From Akkermansia muciniphila (lineage in GTDB: Bacteria; Verrucomicrobiota; Verrucomicrobiia; Verrucomicrobiales; Akkermansiaceae), in assembly GCF_030848305.1 (NCBI RefSeq), contig NZ_CP114598.1, positions 2,542,001 through 2,606,000 on the forward strand: a stretch of DNA of 64,000 bases. Direction: 5' to 3'. Both the position numbers and the translations under genes were made by a program. Positions 29,336 to 38,875 of this stretch are shown in pieces (position 1 is the first letter of the stretch; each line of letters begins with the position of its first letter). Under the pieces are notes generated by a model. It worked only from the letters and a program-made list of their open reading frames with translations. It was not told the origin of the DNA and ran no database searches.

Positions 29336-30271
29336 ATGGCACCCTTTGACCTGAAAGAGGAAATTTTACGCCTGAAAGAAGAACGCAACGCCATCATTCT
29401 GGCGCACAGCTACCAGACCGGGGATATCCAGGACATAGCCGACTACGTGGGCGACTCCCTGGGGCTGGCCTACAAGGCGCAGAATACGGATTGCGACGTG
29501 ATCGCCTTCTGCGGCGTCCATTTCATGGCGGAAACCGCCAAAATTCTTAATCCGGACAAAACCGTCATTCTTCCGGATGCTGACGCCGGCTGTTCTCTGG
29601 AAGCCTCCTGCGACGCCGGTGAGCTGGAAGCTTTCTTAAAAGAAAACGCCCATAAAAATTACTATGTAGTGGCGTATGTGAACTGCTCCATCGGCGTCAA
29701 GGCGCTGGCGGATGTAATCGTTACTTCCGGAAATGCCGTAAAAATCGTCTCCCAGGCTCCGCAGAACCGCCCCATCCTGTTCGTCCCGGACCAGAATCTG
29801 GGCGCTTGGGTAAGCCGCCAGCTTGGCCGCCCCCTGGAACTGTGGAACGGGGCCTGCCACGTGCACATGGAATTCACGCGGGACCAGATTCTTGCCCTGA
29901 AGGAAAAGCACCCCGGCGTGCCGGTGGTGGCCCATCCGGAATGCACGGAGGCCGTGCGCCTGCTGGCGGACCATATCTGCTCCACGGAGAAAATGATTCC
30001 CTATTGCACGGAAAGCCCCGCCAAATCTTTCATCATTGTGACGGAATCCGGCATTCTGCACCGTCTCCGCAAGCTGGTTCCGGGCAAAGAATTCATTCCC
30101 GCGCCCACGGAGCAATGCTCCTGCAGCACCTGCCCGTTCATGAAAATGAACACGCTGGAAAAACTGTATCTGGCCCTCCGGGACCTCTCTCCCGCCGTGG
30201 AACTGCCGGAAGACCTGCGCAGAAGGGCGGAAGCCCCGCTGCTGCGCATGCTGGAGCAATCCCAATCCTGA
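29336..30271 (+). CDS. nadA: Quinolinate synthase A
   Basis: Condenses iminoaspartate with dihydroxyacetone phosphate to quinolinate in NAD synthesis, using a [4Fe-4S] cluster. From 29336 it starts MAPFDLKEEILRLKEERNAI; the frame is open 12 codons earlier without support. AHSYQTGDIQDIADYVGDSL, the CGVHFMAETAKIL cysteine, the VAYVNCSIGVKALADV cysteine and the late CSCSTCPFMKMNTLEKL block give the cluster ligands. nadB and nadC are not adjacent. It is followed 16 bases later by a methyltransferase gene. Confidence 0.95.
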   Translation: MAPFDLKEEILRLKEERNAIILAHSYQTGDIQDIADYVGDSLGLAYKAQNTDCDVIAFCGVHFMAETAKILNPDKTVILPDADAGCSLEASCDAGELEAFLKENAHKNYYVVAYVNCSIGVKALADVIVTSGNAVKIVSQAPQNRPILFVPDQNLGAWVSRQLGRPLELWNGACHVHMEFTRDQILALKEKHPGVPVVAHPECTEAVRLLADHICSTEKMIPYCTESPAKSFIIVTESGILHRLRKLVPGKEFIPAPTEQCSCSTCPFMKMNTLEKLYLALRDLSPAVELPEDLRRRAEAPLLRMLEQSQS

Positions 30272-30287
30272 CCCCTGCCTTTCCCGC

Positions 30288-31301
30288 ATGATACGCCTTT
30301 CAGACCACATCGCGGCCGCTGGCGGCTGGCTCTCCCTGGAAGCTTTCATGCAGCTGGCCCTGCACCACCCGCAGGAAGGGTACTACTCATCTTCCATTGA
30401 AAACATCGGTCAACGCGGGGATTTTTCCACCACCCCCACGCTTTCCCCCATCCTCGCAAAAGCCATTGCCGCGCACTGGAAAGAAGCCTGCGCCCGCTGC
30501 GGCAGGCGGCTGCCCCTGCTGGAAATAGGCGCCGGTTCCGGCGCCCTGGCCGTCAAAATCCTGGAGCGGCTGGGATTCTGGAACCGCCTGAATACGGACT
30601 ACGTGATTGTGGAATCTTCCCCGCGGTTGCGCGAATTCCAGCACCTTCTGCTGGGAGGCAGGGCCAAAATTTATTCCACCATGGAAAAGGCGCTGAAACA
30701 CTGCGGAGGCAAGGCCTTTATTTTCTCCAACGAGCTGGTGGACGCTTTCCCGGCGCGCGTATTCGAATACACGGAACAGGACTGGAAGGAAGTGGGGCTT
30801 GTCGTGAAAAACGGAGCCGTCCGGGAAGAACTGCGCCCCGTCCGGCAGCAGCCGCTTTTCTCCCATATACTGGAATACGGTTCCCAACCGGGGCAGCGGG
30901 TGGAAATTCACGACTCCTACGCGCGCTGGTTTACGAGCTGGCTTCCCCACTGGAACATGGGCGTCATGACGGTCATCGACTACGGGGATGAAATGGAGCG
31001 GCTGTACTATCGCCGCCCCCGGGGTTCCCTGCGCGGGTACAAAAGCCACCAGGTGCTGACCGGAGAGGAACTGTACCGTAACCCCGGCCTCACGGATTTA
31101 ACCTGTGACGTCAATTTTACGGACCTGCTGGAATTATCCCGCAACTGTCTGGGAGACACAGTCACTTTCATGACCCAGCGGGACTACCTGCTCCCCCATG
31201 CGGAGAACACGCCTCAGGATGCCTTCCTGACGGATGAACACGGAGCCGGAGGGCACTTCCACGTACTCATTCAGGAACGCCAGCGGCAGCAACCGGAATA
31301 A
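30288..31301 (+). CDS. MidA/NDUFAF7-type SAM-dependent methyltransferase
   Basis: A 337-residue class I methyltransferase. HHPQEGYYSSSIENIGQRGD near residue 26 and TTPTLSPILAKAIAAHW precede the SAM-binding LLEIGAGSGALAVKILERLG. FSNELVDAFPARVFEY and MTVIDYGDEMERLYYRRPRG are diagnostic of COG1565, whose mitochondrial member NDUFAF7 methylates a complex I subunit. Whether the bacterial enzyme does so is unknown; complex I genes nuoB and nuoC lie 10 kb away. Likely co-transcribed with nadA. Confidence 0.85.
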   Translation: MIRLSDHIAAAGGWLSLEAFMQLALHHPQEGYYSSSIENIGQRGDFSTTPTLSPILAKAIAAHWKEACARCGRRLPLLEIGAGSGALAVKILERLGFWNRLNTDYVIVESSPRLREFQHLLLGGRAKIYSTMEKALKHCGGKAFIFSNELVDAFPARVFEYTEQDWKEVGLVVKNGAVREELRPVRQQPLFSHILEYGSQPGQRVEIHDSYARWFTSWLPHWNMGVMTVIDYGDEMERLYYRRPRGSLRGYKSHQVLTGEELYRNPGLTDLTCDVNFTDLLELSRNCLGDTVTFMTQRDYLLPHAENTPQDAFLTDEHGAGGHFHVLIQERQRQQPE

Positions 31302-31655
31302 CCCTTAGACGCCAAAACACCGGGAGTTTTTTCATTACCGGGTTTCCTTGAGCGAGGAATAAAATACCAGATAGCCGCTTTCCTGGGGATTTGCCGGCAG
31401 CCAGGAAGGTAGGGCATCTATCAGGGAGACTTTCTAACAAATAGAAAAATAATTGCGTCTATAGATAGAAAGTACTGATAGTAAGACAATGCCATCATCC
31501 TTTGGCAGGAAACATCTGTCACCTTTTATAAAAAATCAAAAATATTCAAACAAAATTCTATCGACACAGGCTCTGGATAACCCTATTAAGAAAATGGTCA
31601 TGGGAGGATTGCGCTCATCTTGTTTTATTCATTAATCCCAACTCTTTAATGCCTT
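31302..31655. other. 354-bp AT-rich region ahead of the Rhs gene
   Basis: Marks the left edge of the accessory island. It contains the short A/T repeats TCTATAGATAGAAAG and TCTAACAAATAGAAAA and the possible Rhs promoter, but no gene. Confidence 0.5.
31561..31589 (+). promoter_or_regulatory. Possible promoter of the Rhs gene
   Basis: TCGACA (31561-31566), a 17-bp spacer and TATTAA (31584-31589), with about 60 bases to the start codon. Pattern match only. Confidence 0.3.
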
Positions 31656-34600
31656 ATGAATCCCCCTCATCATTCTTCCATTCCTACTTATCGCAAATGG
31701 TACTTTGGAGCGGGAGGCAGCGTTGGCGCGCAGGGCATGAGGGCAGTTTCGGAATCCGCGCCGCTGCCGTTTGAAGCAATCCGGATTCATGAGGAAAGGA
31801 ACGTGGGGCCGCCGAGCACGTCGGCGGACGGCTACAGCGCGCAAGGCACGTTCACCATCCCGGAAGGAGCGGACGGCAAAAAACTTTACGGCACCTGCTC
31901 GCTCTTCCTGGGGGTGGACGACTGGGGGAGCCTGGAGGTAAAAGACTCCGGCGGCAAGGTGGTGGCGCAGGTGGACCTGAAGGAAAACCCGCAGACGGCG
32001 GGAGCGCAGGGGGGGCACAGCTACCACACGGGAGTCGGCGGGGCGCAGCTCCCCTCCGGCGCCTACACCTGGGAAGTCAGCCAGACCAACATCGACTACC
32101 AGCCGGCCAGCGGCAACACCTCCATCTGCAACTACAGCATCGACGTGATTCCGACGGAGCCGGGGGGCAGGAAAGAGCCCGAACCGTGTCCCTGCGAAGG
32201 AAACACGTGCGACGAAAGCGGCGGAACGCCGCCCTCCCCTTCCCGGTCGGGTCCTGGCGGGGCGGGAATGGAAAGCGGCGTCCTGGGAAACTACAGCTCG
32301 GCGGGGTGCAGCGTGACGGCGGAAAGCACGGCCACGCTGATGTACTGGTCGTGCAACTTCGGAGCGTTCCGTGGGCTGGGAGGCATCCCGGCCGGAAGGG
32401 TGGAACTGAGGGCTGAGAAAAATACCTCCGGCCTGGAAAACCCGGCGTCATTGGCCTACAACCATCCCCTGAACAGCCGTCTGGACGTGCCCGAAGGAGG
32501 CATTGTCCCCGGAGCGCGGTTCACTCTGGCGCAGGGAGGCCGGGAAATTGCGATGCGCTGCTACACCAACGGCGCGGTACTGCCCATCGGGGTGGACACA
32601 GGCGGCGGAGGGCGTGCGGCGCTGGTCACGGCGGAAGGCCAATCCTGCCTGCGCTGGGTGGTGGAAGACGGCAGCCAATACCTCTTCTCGGCGGAAACGG
32701 GAGAGCTCCTCTCCTACACCACCACCGACAGGCAGGTCATCTCCAACGCGTCATCCTATCTGGACGTCAGGCATGCCGAAGACGGCTCGCTGAGGCAGAT
32801 ATGGAACCTGTGGGACGGCCTGCTCAACGTGGAAAACGTCACGGCCGCGGGCTACGCCATCGCGCTCTATACCCCTGGGCAAATCACCGGAACGGACGAA
32901 CAGGGATTTTATACGGTCGCCGGAACACCCTTCAAAACATTTGCCCTCTCCCTGTCCGCGGACGGCCGCTTCACCATCACGGAACAGGCGCCGGCCAGGC
33001 AGCCCTACGCCGTCACCTGGTGGAACAGCGGCCTGGCGTGGAACATGAAGAAAGGAACGGGGGAAGACGCCATCACGACCCTCCGCACGCGCACGGAACT
33101 GGAACCGGAAGACGCGGTCTGGCTGCTGGTCACGGAAACCTCCAAAAACGGAATCGTGGCGGCGCGCGCCTGCGCCATCTACCAGACCACGGACGTCGGC
33201 GACCTGCTGCTCGCGCTGACGGAAGGCTACCAGACCCCGGAGGCGCAAACCACGCAATACGGCTACGACCAGTGCGGCAGGCTCAAAACGGAAATGGCCA
33301 TGGACGGCAGCCAAATTCATGACGCGTACGACCTTTACGGGCGCCTGCTCTCCCGCGACGAACCGTGGGCGGAAAGCGGGCGGCGCATCACGCGCTACAC
33401 CTATGCCTATTCGGGAACGGACAACTTCAGCGACGCCCCCGCCACGGAAACGGTGGACCTGCTCCCGCTGGAAGGGCATGTCAAAACGCTCACATCCACC
33501 ACCTGGAACTACACGACGGCCAACCACATCAAAAGGACGGAAAAAAAGGTCACGGGACTGGGCGTGGCGGGCACGCGCCTGACGGCGGAAGAACAATGGC
33601 TGGCCGGCGCCGCCAACATCCATGCCCGCGGGCGCACGCGGTTCAGCCGGGACCTCAACGGCGTGCAAACCTGGCACGACTACGCGGCCGCGGCGGAGCA
33701 CGGCGCCCTCTACACGGAAACGGTGGAAACGCGCGTCAACGGAAAAACCGTGCCGGGCCAGAGCACGCGCACCACGACGTGGATCACGGCGGAAGGACAG
33801 CGCGTCCGGGAAGAAAGCTACGCCCTGCTCACCGGCGGGGAATGGGCGCTCACGGGCAGCGCCGTCTACGAATTTGACACGCAGAACCGGTGGGTGAAGC
33901 GGACGGCGGGCCATGGGCGGGTGACGCAGCGCGAGCTGATGTGCGACGGGCGCCTGCTGTGGGAAACCGACGAAAACGGCATCAGGACGGACTACGCCTA
34001 CGACACGGCGCGCCAGCTGACGGAAACCACGCGTTCCGCCGTGATGGACGGGGAAACCGTCGTCACGCCGGAAACCATCACCACCTACGCCCGGGATGCG
34101 GCGGGGCGCGTGCTCTCCACGCGCCGGGACACGGGGGCGATGACCACGCAGGAAAGCGCCATCTACGACCTGCTGGGAAGAACAACCTCCACCACGGACG
34201 TCCTGGGCCGGGTCACCGCCTACGCCTACAGCGGGGACGGCCTGACGGCGACGCGGACCGCCCCCTCCGGAGCCACGTTCGTCACGCGCAGCGCGCCGGA
34301 CGGAACGGTCCTGGAAGAATCCGGGACGGGGCAGCGGCACGTCATCTACGCCATCGACCTGGTCAGTGACGGCGTGCGGACCTTCACGAAAACCGTCTCC
34401 GGGGAAACGGAAACCGAGCTGCAGCGCAGCATCGTCAACGGAGCCGGGGAAACCCTGCGCACGGGCGTCCCCAACACCGTCGGCGGAGTCATTTACACGA
34501 GGCGCACCTACAACGCCAAAGGGCAGCTGATCAAGGAACAGACGGACGCGGGCAACGCGGCCACGACGATGGCCCCGACCCTGTGGGAATACGACGCCTT

Positions 34601-37385
34601 CGGCAACAGAACGAAAGAAACCTGGAAGCTGGCCGATCCGGCCACCGTGTCCAACTCGCGCATCACCGCGTGGAGCTACGGCGCGGAACAGGCGGAAGAC
34701 GGCGTGTACCGGGTCGTCACGGCGACCAGGAACAACGGCCGGGGAACGACCTGCGACGAAACGCGGAAAACGCTTCTTTCTTCCCTCTCGTCCACGCTGG
34801 AAAGCAAAGACATTTCCATCGATCCCAGGGGAAATATATCCACGCAGTGGAGCGAGTACGGAGCGGGCGCCCTGCGGACGCAAAAGAGCAGCATCCCCAC
34901 TTCCGACATCACGGCCACCGCTACGGTCATCGACGGTTTTATCATCTCGCAGACGGACCACGCAGGCGTCACGACCACGCAGACCCGCGCCTATACGGAA
35001 ACCGGCGTCATCTACGCCCATACGGACGGCCGGGGCAACACGGTCACGACGCGCACCGACCTTGCCGGGCGCACCGTCTCGGTGACGGACGCGGCGGGCA
35101 ATACGACCGCCACGGCCTACAGCCCTTATTTCGACCTGCCTGCCGTCGTCACCAACGCGCTTGGGAACACGACGCGCTACAGCTACGACCTCCGGGGCCG
35201 CAACACGGCGCAATGGGGAACGGGAACCCAGCCCCTGCTCTTCGCCTACGACGAGGCGGACAGGATGACCAGCCTCACCACGTTCCGGGAGGACGCCGGC
35301 GACATCACCACGGATCCTACAGGGCGCACGGACGGAGATGTCACCACGTGGAGCTACGATGACGCCACGGGCCTGCTCATCCGCAAAACCTGGGCGGACG
35401 GGACGCATGAGGACACGGCCTACAACGCCCTGAATCTCCGCTCCACGCTGACGGACGCGCGGGGGGTGGTCACCACCTGGGGCTACAACCTGAAAAAGGG
35501 GGTCAACAACTCCGTCTCCTACAGCGACTCCACGCCCGGCATCCAGTATGCCTACAACTATCTCAACCAGCTGACCCAGGTCACGGACGCTTCCGGTACG
35601 CGCGTGCTCACGTACACTCCCTATAACGAACCGGACACCGACGCCATTACCATCGAAGGCGCCTCCTGCCAGCTCCAGGAACACTACGACACTTACGGAC
35701 GCTCCTCCGGCTACGCCTTAACGCAAGGAACCGGCGTTCTCCAGGAAGTGAACCAGGGCTATGAAGCCGACGGGCGGCTGGCCAGCGCCGGAATCATGCA
35801 CGAGGGGGAAGAACAGACATTCTCCTACGGCTACCTGGCGGGAAGCAATCTGCTCTCCAGCCTCGCGATGCCCGACGGCATCGTCCGGGAACTTTCTTAC
35901 GAACAGCGGCGTGATTTGATCAGCGGCCTAGACTGCCGTCTGGGGGAAACCGGGCTCGTCTCCCGGACCCAAAGCTGCGACGCCCTGGGACGCCCGGTCA
36001 CCCGCACGCAGCGGCGGGGAACGGAGCCTGCCCGAAGCGACAGCTTCAGCTACAACGGCAGAAACGAGCTCACCGGCGCTGCCCTGGGCGCCGCCCCCTA
36101 CGGTTACAGCTACGACAATATCGGCAACCGCAAGACCGCGCAGGAAATAGAGGAGGAGTTTGCCTACGCGGCCAACGAACTCAATCAGTACACCGGCATT
36201 GAAGAAAGCGGGGAAGCGCCTTTTGTTCCGACGTACGACGACTCGGGCAACCAGACGCTCATCAGGACGTCAACGGGCATCTGGACGGTGGCGTACAACG
36301 CGGCCAACCGCGCGGTGAGCTTCACCAGCCAGAATGGAAACACGATTATTGAGTGCGGCTACGATTACCAGGGACGGCGCTACATGAAGAAGGTGACGGT
36401 TAACGGCACGGTCGTCAGCCACGAACGCTACCTGTACCGCGGCTATTTGCAGATAGCCGCCCTGGACATGCTTAACAGCCGGAACGTGATTCGAACGCTG
36501 TTGTGGGACCCTCTGGAACCGACAGCCACCCGCCCCCTGGCCCTCATGCAGGATAATACCCTTTACTGCTACGGCATGGACTTCAACAAGAATGTGACGG
36601 AGGTGTTCGACGCACAGGGAACGATCGCGGCGGCTTACGACTACTCGCCCTATGGACAGGCGGCTTCCACGGGAGACCTCGTCCAGCCCGTCCAGTGGTC
36701 CGGCGAGATGCACGACGAAGAACCCGCCCTGGTCTATTACAATTACCGCTATTACAACCCAAAAGACGGCAGGTGGATCAATCGCGATCCCATCGCTGAA
36801 CAGGGTGGATGGAATTTGTACGGGTTTGTTGGGAACAGCACTCAAGATCAGGTTGATGCTTTGGGGTTGGAAAATAAGGAAAAAGAATTTCTTGGATATA
36901 TTTACGATCAAACTTTAGAAGGGACAGACATATACATTTGTGAAACAACAGGATTGAAAATAAATGACAAAATTTTAAATAACACAGTTACAGCATCCAT
37001 GAACGCTTTCAAGGAAGCTAATAGTGCTAATCAAGCGGCAAGCAATATTAGATATGCAAAAGATTTTAGTAAAAAAGTATCTAAACTTTATAAAGTAACT
37101 CCCGGAACAAAAATTCCCGGAGTAAAAATTTCTGCAATTGAAGATATAATTGATTTTGTCTATATAAAAAGAGATGAAAAAATTGCGTATCAACAATTTT
37201 ATGAAGCAGCGACACGGTATCAAACGCTGAAGAAAAAGACATTCTCAAGTTGTTTTGAATTATGCGTGGCCATGGGAGAGTATGCAAAAATATTTTTAAA
37301 AAATGATTTAGGAAAAGGAATGGTTAAATTTTCTACTGACTATTGTATTTCTAAATGTAGTAAAAGACATAAGACATTAGATTAA
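31656..37385 (+). CDS. Rhs/YD-repeat polymorphic toxin protein (1909 aa)
   Basis: Residues 1-165 form a beta-rich N-terminal domain with no signal peptide; residues 165-205 are a Pro/Cys-rich linker (CPCEGNTCDE). From about 530 to 1660 come many YD repeats (YDQCGRL, YDLYGRLLS, YDTARQL, YDLRGRN, YDNIGNR), which in known Rhs proteins build a shell around the toxin. The Rhs core ends with YYNYRYYNPKDGRWINRDP, NLYGFVGN and DALGL. After that, residues 1738-1909 are an unrelated tip with a sharp fall in GC content. The gene is probably a contact-dependent weapon; its secretion route is not visible, as no type VI or other export genes lie nearby. Confidence 0.9.
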   Translation: MNPPHHSSIPTYRKWYFGAGGSVGAQGMRAVSESAPLPFEAIRIHEERNVGPPSTSADGYSAQGTFTIPEGADGKKLYGTCSLFLGVDDWGSLEVKDSGGKVVAQVDLKENPQTAGAQGGHSYHTGVGGAQLPSGAYTWEVSQTNIDYQPASGNTSICNYSIDVIPTEPGGRKEPEPCPCEGNTCDESGGTPPSPSRSGPGGAGMESGVLGNYSSAGCSVTAESTATLMYWSCNFGAFRGLGGIPAGRVELRAEKNTSGLENPASLAYNHPLNSRLDVPEGGIVPGARFTLAQGGREIAMRCYTNGAVLPIGVDTGGGGRAALVTAEGQSCLRWVVEDGSQYLFSAETGELLSYTTTDRQVISNASSYLDVRHAEDGSLRQIWNLWDGLLNVENVTAAGYAIALYTPGQITGTDEQGFYTVAGTPFKTFALSLSADGRFTITEQAPARQPYAVTWWNSGLAWNMKKGTGEDAITTLRTRTELEPEDAVWLLVTETSKNGIVAARACAIYQTTDVGDLLLALTEGYQTPEAQTTQYGYDQCGRLKTEMAMDGSQIHDAYDLYGRLLSRDEPWAESGRRITRYTYAYSGTDNFSDAPATETVDLLPLEGHVKTLTSTTWNYTTANHIKRTEKKVTGLGVAGTRLTAEEQWLAGAANIHARGRTRFSRDLNGVQTWHDYAAAAEHGALYTETVETRVNGKTVPGQSTRTTTWITAEGQRVREESYALLTGGEWALTGSAVYEFDTQNRWVKRTAGHGRVTQRELMCDGRLLWETDENGIRTDYAYDTARQLTETTRSAVMDGETVVTPETITTYARDAAGRVLSTRRDTGAMTTQESAIYDLLGRTTSTTDVLGRVTAYAYSGDGLTATRTAPSGATFVTRSAPDGTVLEESGTGQRHVIYAIDLVSDGVRTFTKTVSGETETELQRSIVNGAGETLRTGVPNTVGGVIYTRRTYNAKGQLIKEQTDAGNAATTMAPTLWEYDAFGNRTKETWKLADPATVSNSRITAWSYGAEQAEDGVYRVVTATRNNGRGTTCDETRKTLLSSLSSTLESKDISIDPRGNISTQWSEYGAGALRTQKSSIPTSDITATATVIDGFIISQTDHAGVTTTQTRAYTETGVIYAHTDGRGNTVTTRTDLAGRTVSVTDAAGNTTATAYSPYFDLPAVVTNALGNTTRYSYDLRGRNTAQWGTGTQPLLFAYDEADRMTSLTTFREDAGDITTDPTGRTDGDVTTWSYDDATGLLIRKTWADGTHEDTAYNALNLRSTLTDARGVVTTWGYNLKKGVNNSVSYSDSTPGIQYAYNYLNQLTQVTDASGTRVLTYTPYNEPDTDAITIEGASCQLQEHYDTYGRSSGYALTQGTGVLQEVNQGYEADGRLASAGIMHEGEEQTFSYGYLAGSNLLSSLAMPDGIVRELSYEQRRDLISGLDCRLGETGLVSRTQSCDALGRPVTRTQRRGTEPARSDSFSYNGRNELTGAALGAAPYGYSYDNIGNRKTAQEIEEEFAYAANELNQYTGIEESGEAPFVPTYDDSGNQTLIRTSTGIWTVAYNAANRAVSFTSQNGNTIIECGYDYQGRRYMKKVTVNGTVVSHERYLYRGYLQIAALDMLNSRNVIRTLLWDPLEPTATRPLALMQDNTLYCYGMDFNKNVTEVFDAQGTIAAAYDYSPYGQAASTGDLVQPVQWSGEMHDEEPALVYYNYRYYNPKDGRWINRDPIAEQGGWNLYGFVGNSTQDQVDALGLENKEKEFLGYIYDQTLEGTDIYICETTGLKINDKILNNTVTASMNAFKEANSANQAASNIRYAKDFSKKVSKLYKVTPGTKIPGVKISAIEDIIDFVYIKRDEKIAYQQFYEAATRYQTLKKKTFSSCFELCVAMGEYAKIFLKNDLGKGMVKFSTDYCISKCSKRHKTLD

Positions 37386-37391
37386 TAAATC

Positions 37392-38195
37392 ATGAAAAAT
37401 ATCATCAATATATTCATATTTAGCTCTATAATAATAAACATAGTTCAGGCACAGGATGATATAGCAACCTTAAAACAGATAGTTCAGTCCACAGATTTAT
37501 TTCAAGATTTTCCTATAATAAAATTTATAGATACTAATAAAGGGCTAAATGATACTAAAAAATATACACAGATACCATATTATAGGGATAGATTTGAAGC
37601 TTGGAAAAATATTCGAATAGCGACATCTGGAGTTATCAAATTCAAAAAAGGCAATGTAGTAGGTAGATCATATGATGTTATTCAAATAGACCAGCAAACA
37701 GGAAAGCCTGTTCCAAGTTTTTGTATGTTTGGTGGTCGAGATGCTGCAATTTATATATATCAAGTTTTGAAAATCGGACAAACCATGTATTTGTGCCACC
37801 AATGGTACAATGAATTATGGGAACCTGCTCATAATGAATGGGGAATATCCAGTGTAATAATCAAACACAATTCTCTACAAGACAGAGCTATTATGTTCTT
37901 TTTGGACAAGGAAAAAAAATCATATGCCTTACCATGTGGAGTTGCCTCAGCCTTGTATGAGAAAAAAAATCAAAAGATTGTATTAACATTTTTTGATCGT
38001 AAAAATCAGCTTACTGAGCTGAATAATGAAGAATACCGTATTTCTAAAATAGAAGCTTCATATGATAATGACGATATAACATGTTATCTGAATGATGAAA
38101 AAATTGATATGCAATGGTCCAAAATAGGAAATTGGAAAGAAATGATGATTTATAATTTATGGACTTATGGCAACGGAATTGATTGGAAAAATTGA
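37392..38195 (+). CDS. Candidate immunity protein with a signal peptide (267 aa)
   Basis: Starts 6 bases after the Rhs stop and shares the tip's low GC content, the usual place for an Rhs immunity gene. The N-terminus (MKNIINIFIFSSIIINIVQA) is a clear signal peptide, so the mature protein is expected in the periplasm or outside. The rest is mixed alpha/beta with aromatic-rich stretches (MYLCHQWYNELWEPAHNEWG); no family recognised. A secreted immunity protein would suggest that the toxin acts in the periplasm, but the pairing itself is inferred from position. Confidence 0.6.
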   Translation: MKNIINIFIFSSIIINIVQAQDDIATLKQIVQSTDLFQDFPIIKFIDTNKGLNDTKKYTQIPYYRDRFEAWKNIRIATSGVIKFKKGNVVGRSYDVIQIDQQTGKPVPSFCMFGGRDAAIYIYQVLKIGQTMYLCHQWYNELWEPAHNEWGISSVIIKHNSLQDRAIMFFLDKEKKSYALPCGVASALYEKKNQKIVLTFFDRKNQLTELNNEEYRISKIEASYDNDDITCYLNDEKIDMQWSKIGNWKEMMIYNLWTYGNGIDWKN

Positions 38196-38487
38196 CACTC
38201 CCCCACCCAAAGCCAGGATGCCCGATTGCCTGCACGCAACGGCGAAGAACGGACCAACTTTTGTTGGAAGTTCCGTGGCGATGTTTCTATTGAAATTATT
38301 AATGAAGGAAATGAATTTTATATAAATGCTATATAAAGCAACTAATACAACATCTGCTACTTCATTTTTTTATTACCCAATGCCTAGTTGGTCTTCTGGC
38401 TATCCAATGGGAAATTGGACACAAGTATATATTTGGAAAGAAAAAAATAAAACAATAAACAAAAAATTATTTCAATTATGCCCCTAA
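38196..38487 (+). pseudogene. Decayed partner-gene remnant downstream of the immunity gene
   Basis: After the stop at 38195 the same frame continues through QSQDARLPARNGEERTNF, then GDVSIEIINEGNEFYINAI, to a TAA near 38334. A +1 shift there continues as MLYKATNTTSATSFFYYP (ATG at 38326) to a TAA ending at 38487. Together they look like the end of one gene broken by a frameshift. The first 90 bases are GC-richer than the rest, suggesting a junction. Family unknown. Confidence 0.4.
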
Positions 38488-38506
38488 TATCTTGTTTTTT
38501 ATTAAT

Positions 38507-38772
38507 TTATTTATCATCCCTTTTCATGTCTATATATAAAAGATTCAGATATATCTTTTATTTTTAGTACTATATCTATCATTATAGGTTGCATTCCTAT
38601 TGTTTTGATTACATTCATAATTTGTTTTGAGCACGGAATAATTTTAGGCATTTTTATAGGATTACTACTGCTGTTATTATTATTTATAAACAAAATAATT
38701 AAATTTCTTTTTGAAATATTAAAACAAAAAAAATACAACAGAAAACTCATCATTAACTATATTTCATTTTAA
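38507..38772 (+). pseudogene. Start-less membrane-protein remnant
   Basis: One plus-strand frame is open for about 88 codons and reads as a small membrane protein (DISFIFSTISIIIGCIPIVL, then IILGIFIGLLLLLLLFINK and a Lys-rich end) to a TAA at 38770-38772, but has no ATG, GTG or TTG start in a sensible place. It is probably what is left of a membrane immunity gene. The overlapping minus-strand frame (38514-38753) looks less protein-like. Confidence 0.35.
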
Positions 38773-38875
38773 ATATCCATTACCTGAATACAGAGATTCC
38801 GATAAATAGATACTTCATTTTTCATAGTAACACGATGGAGGAAAGTCGCTAAGCCTACATGGGACAAAGATATAG

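Noticed and set aside
32751-35684. 977-codon open frame antisense to the Rhs gene
   Set aside because: It mirrors the GC-rich third-position bias of the YD-repeat coding strand, has a composition dominated by Arg, Gly and Val, and stops being open where the AT-rich tip begins.
38514-38753. 79-codon minus frame in the Rhs island
   Set aside because: The overlapping plus-strand frame reads as a more plausible membrane protein remnant, and this frame is mostly Asn/Ile from AT-rich DNA.
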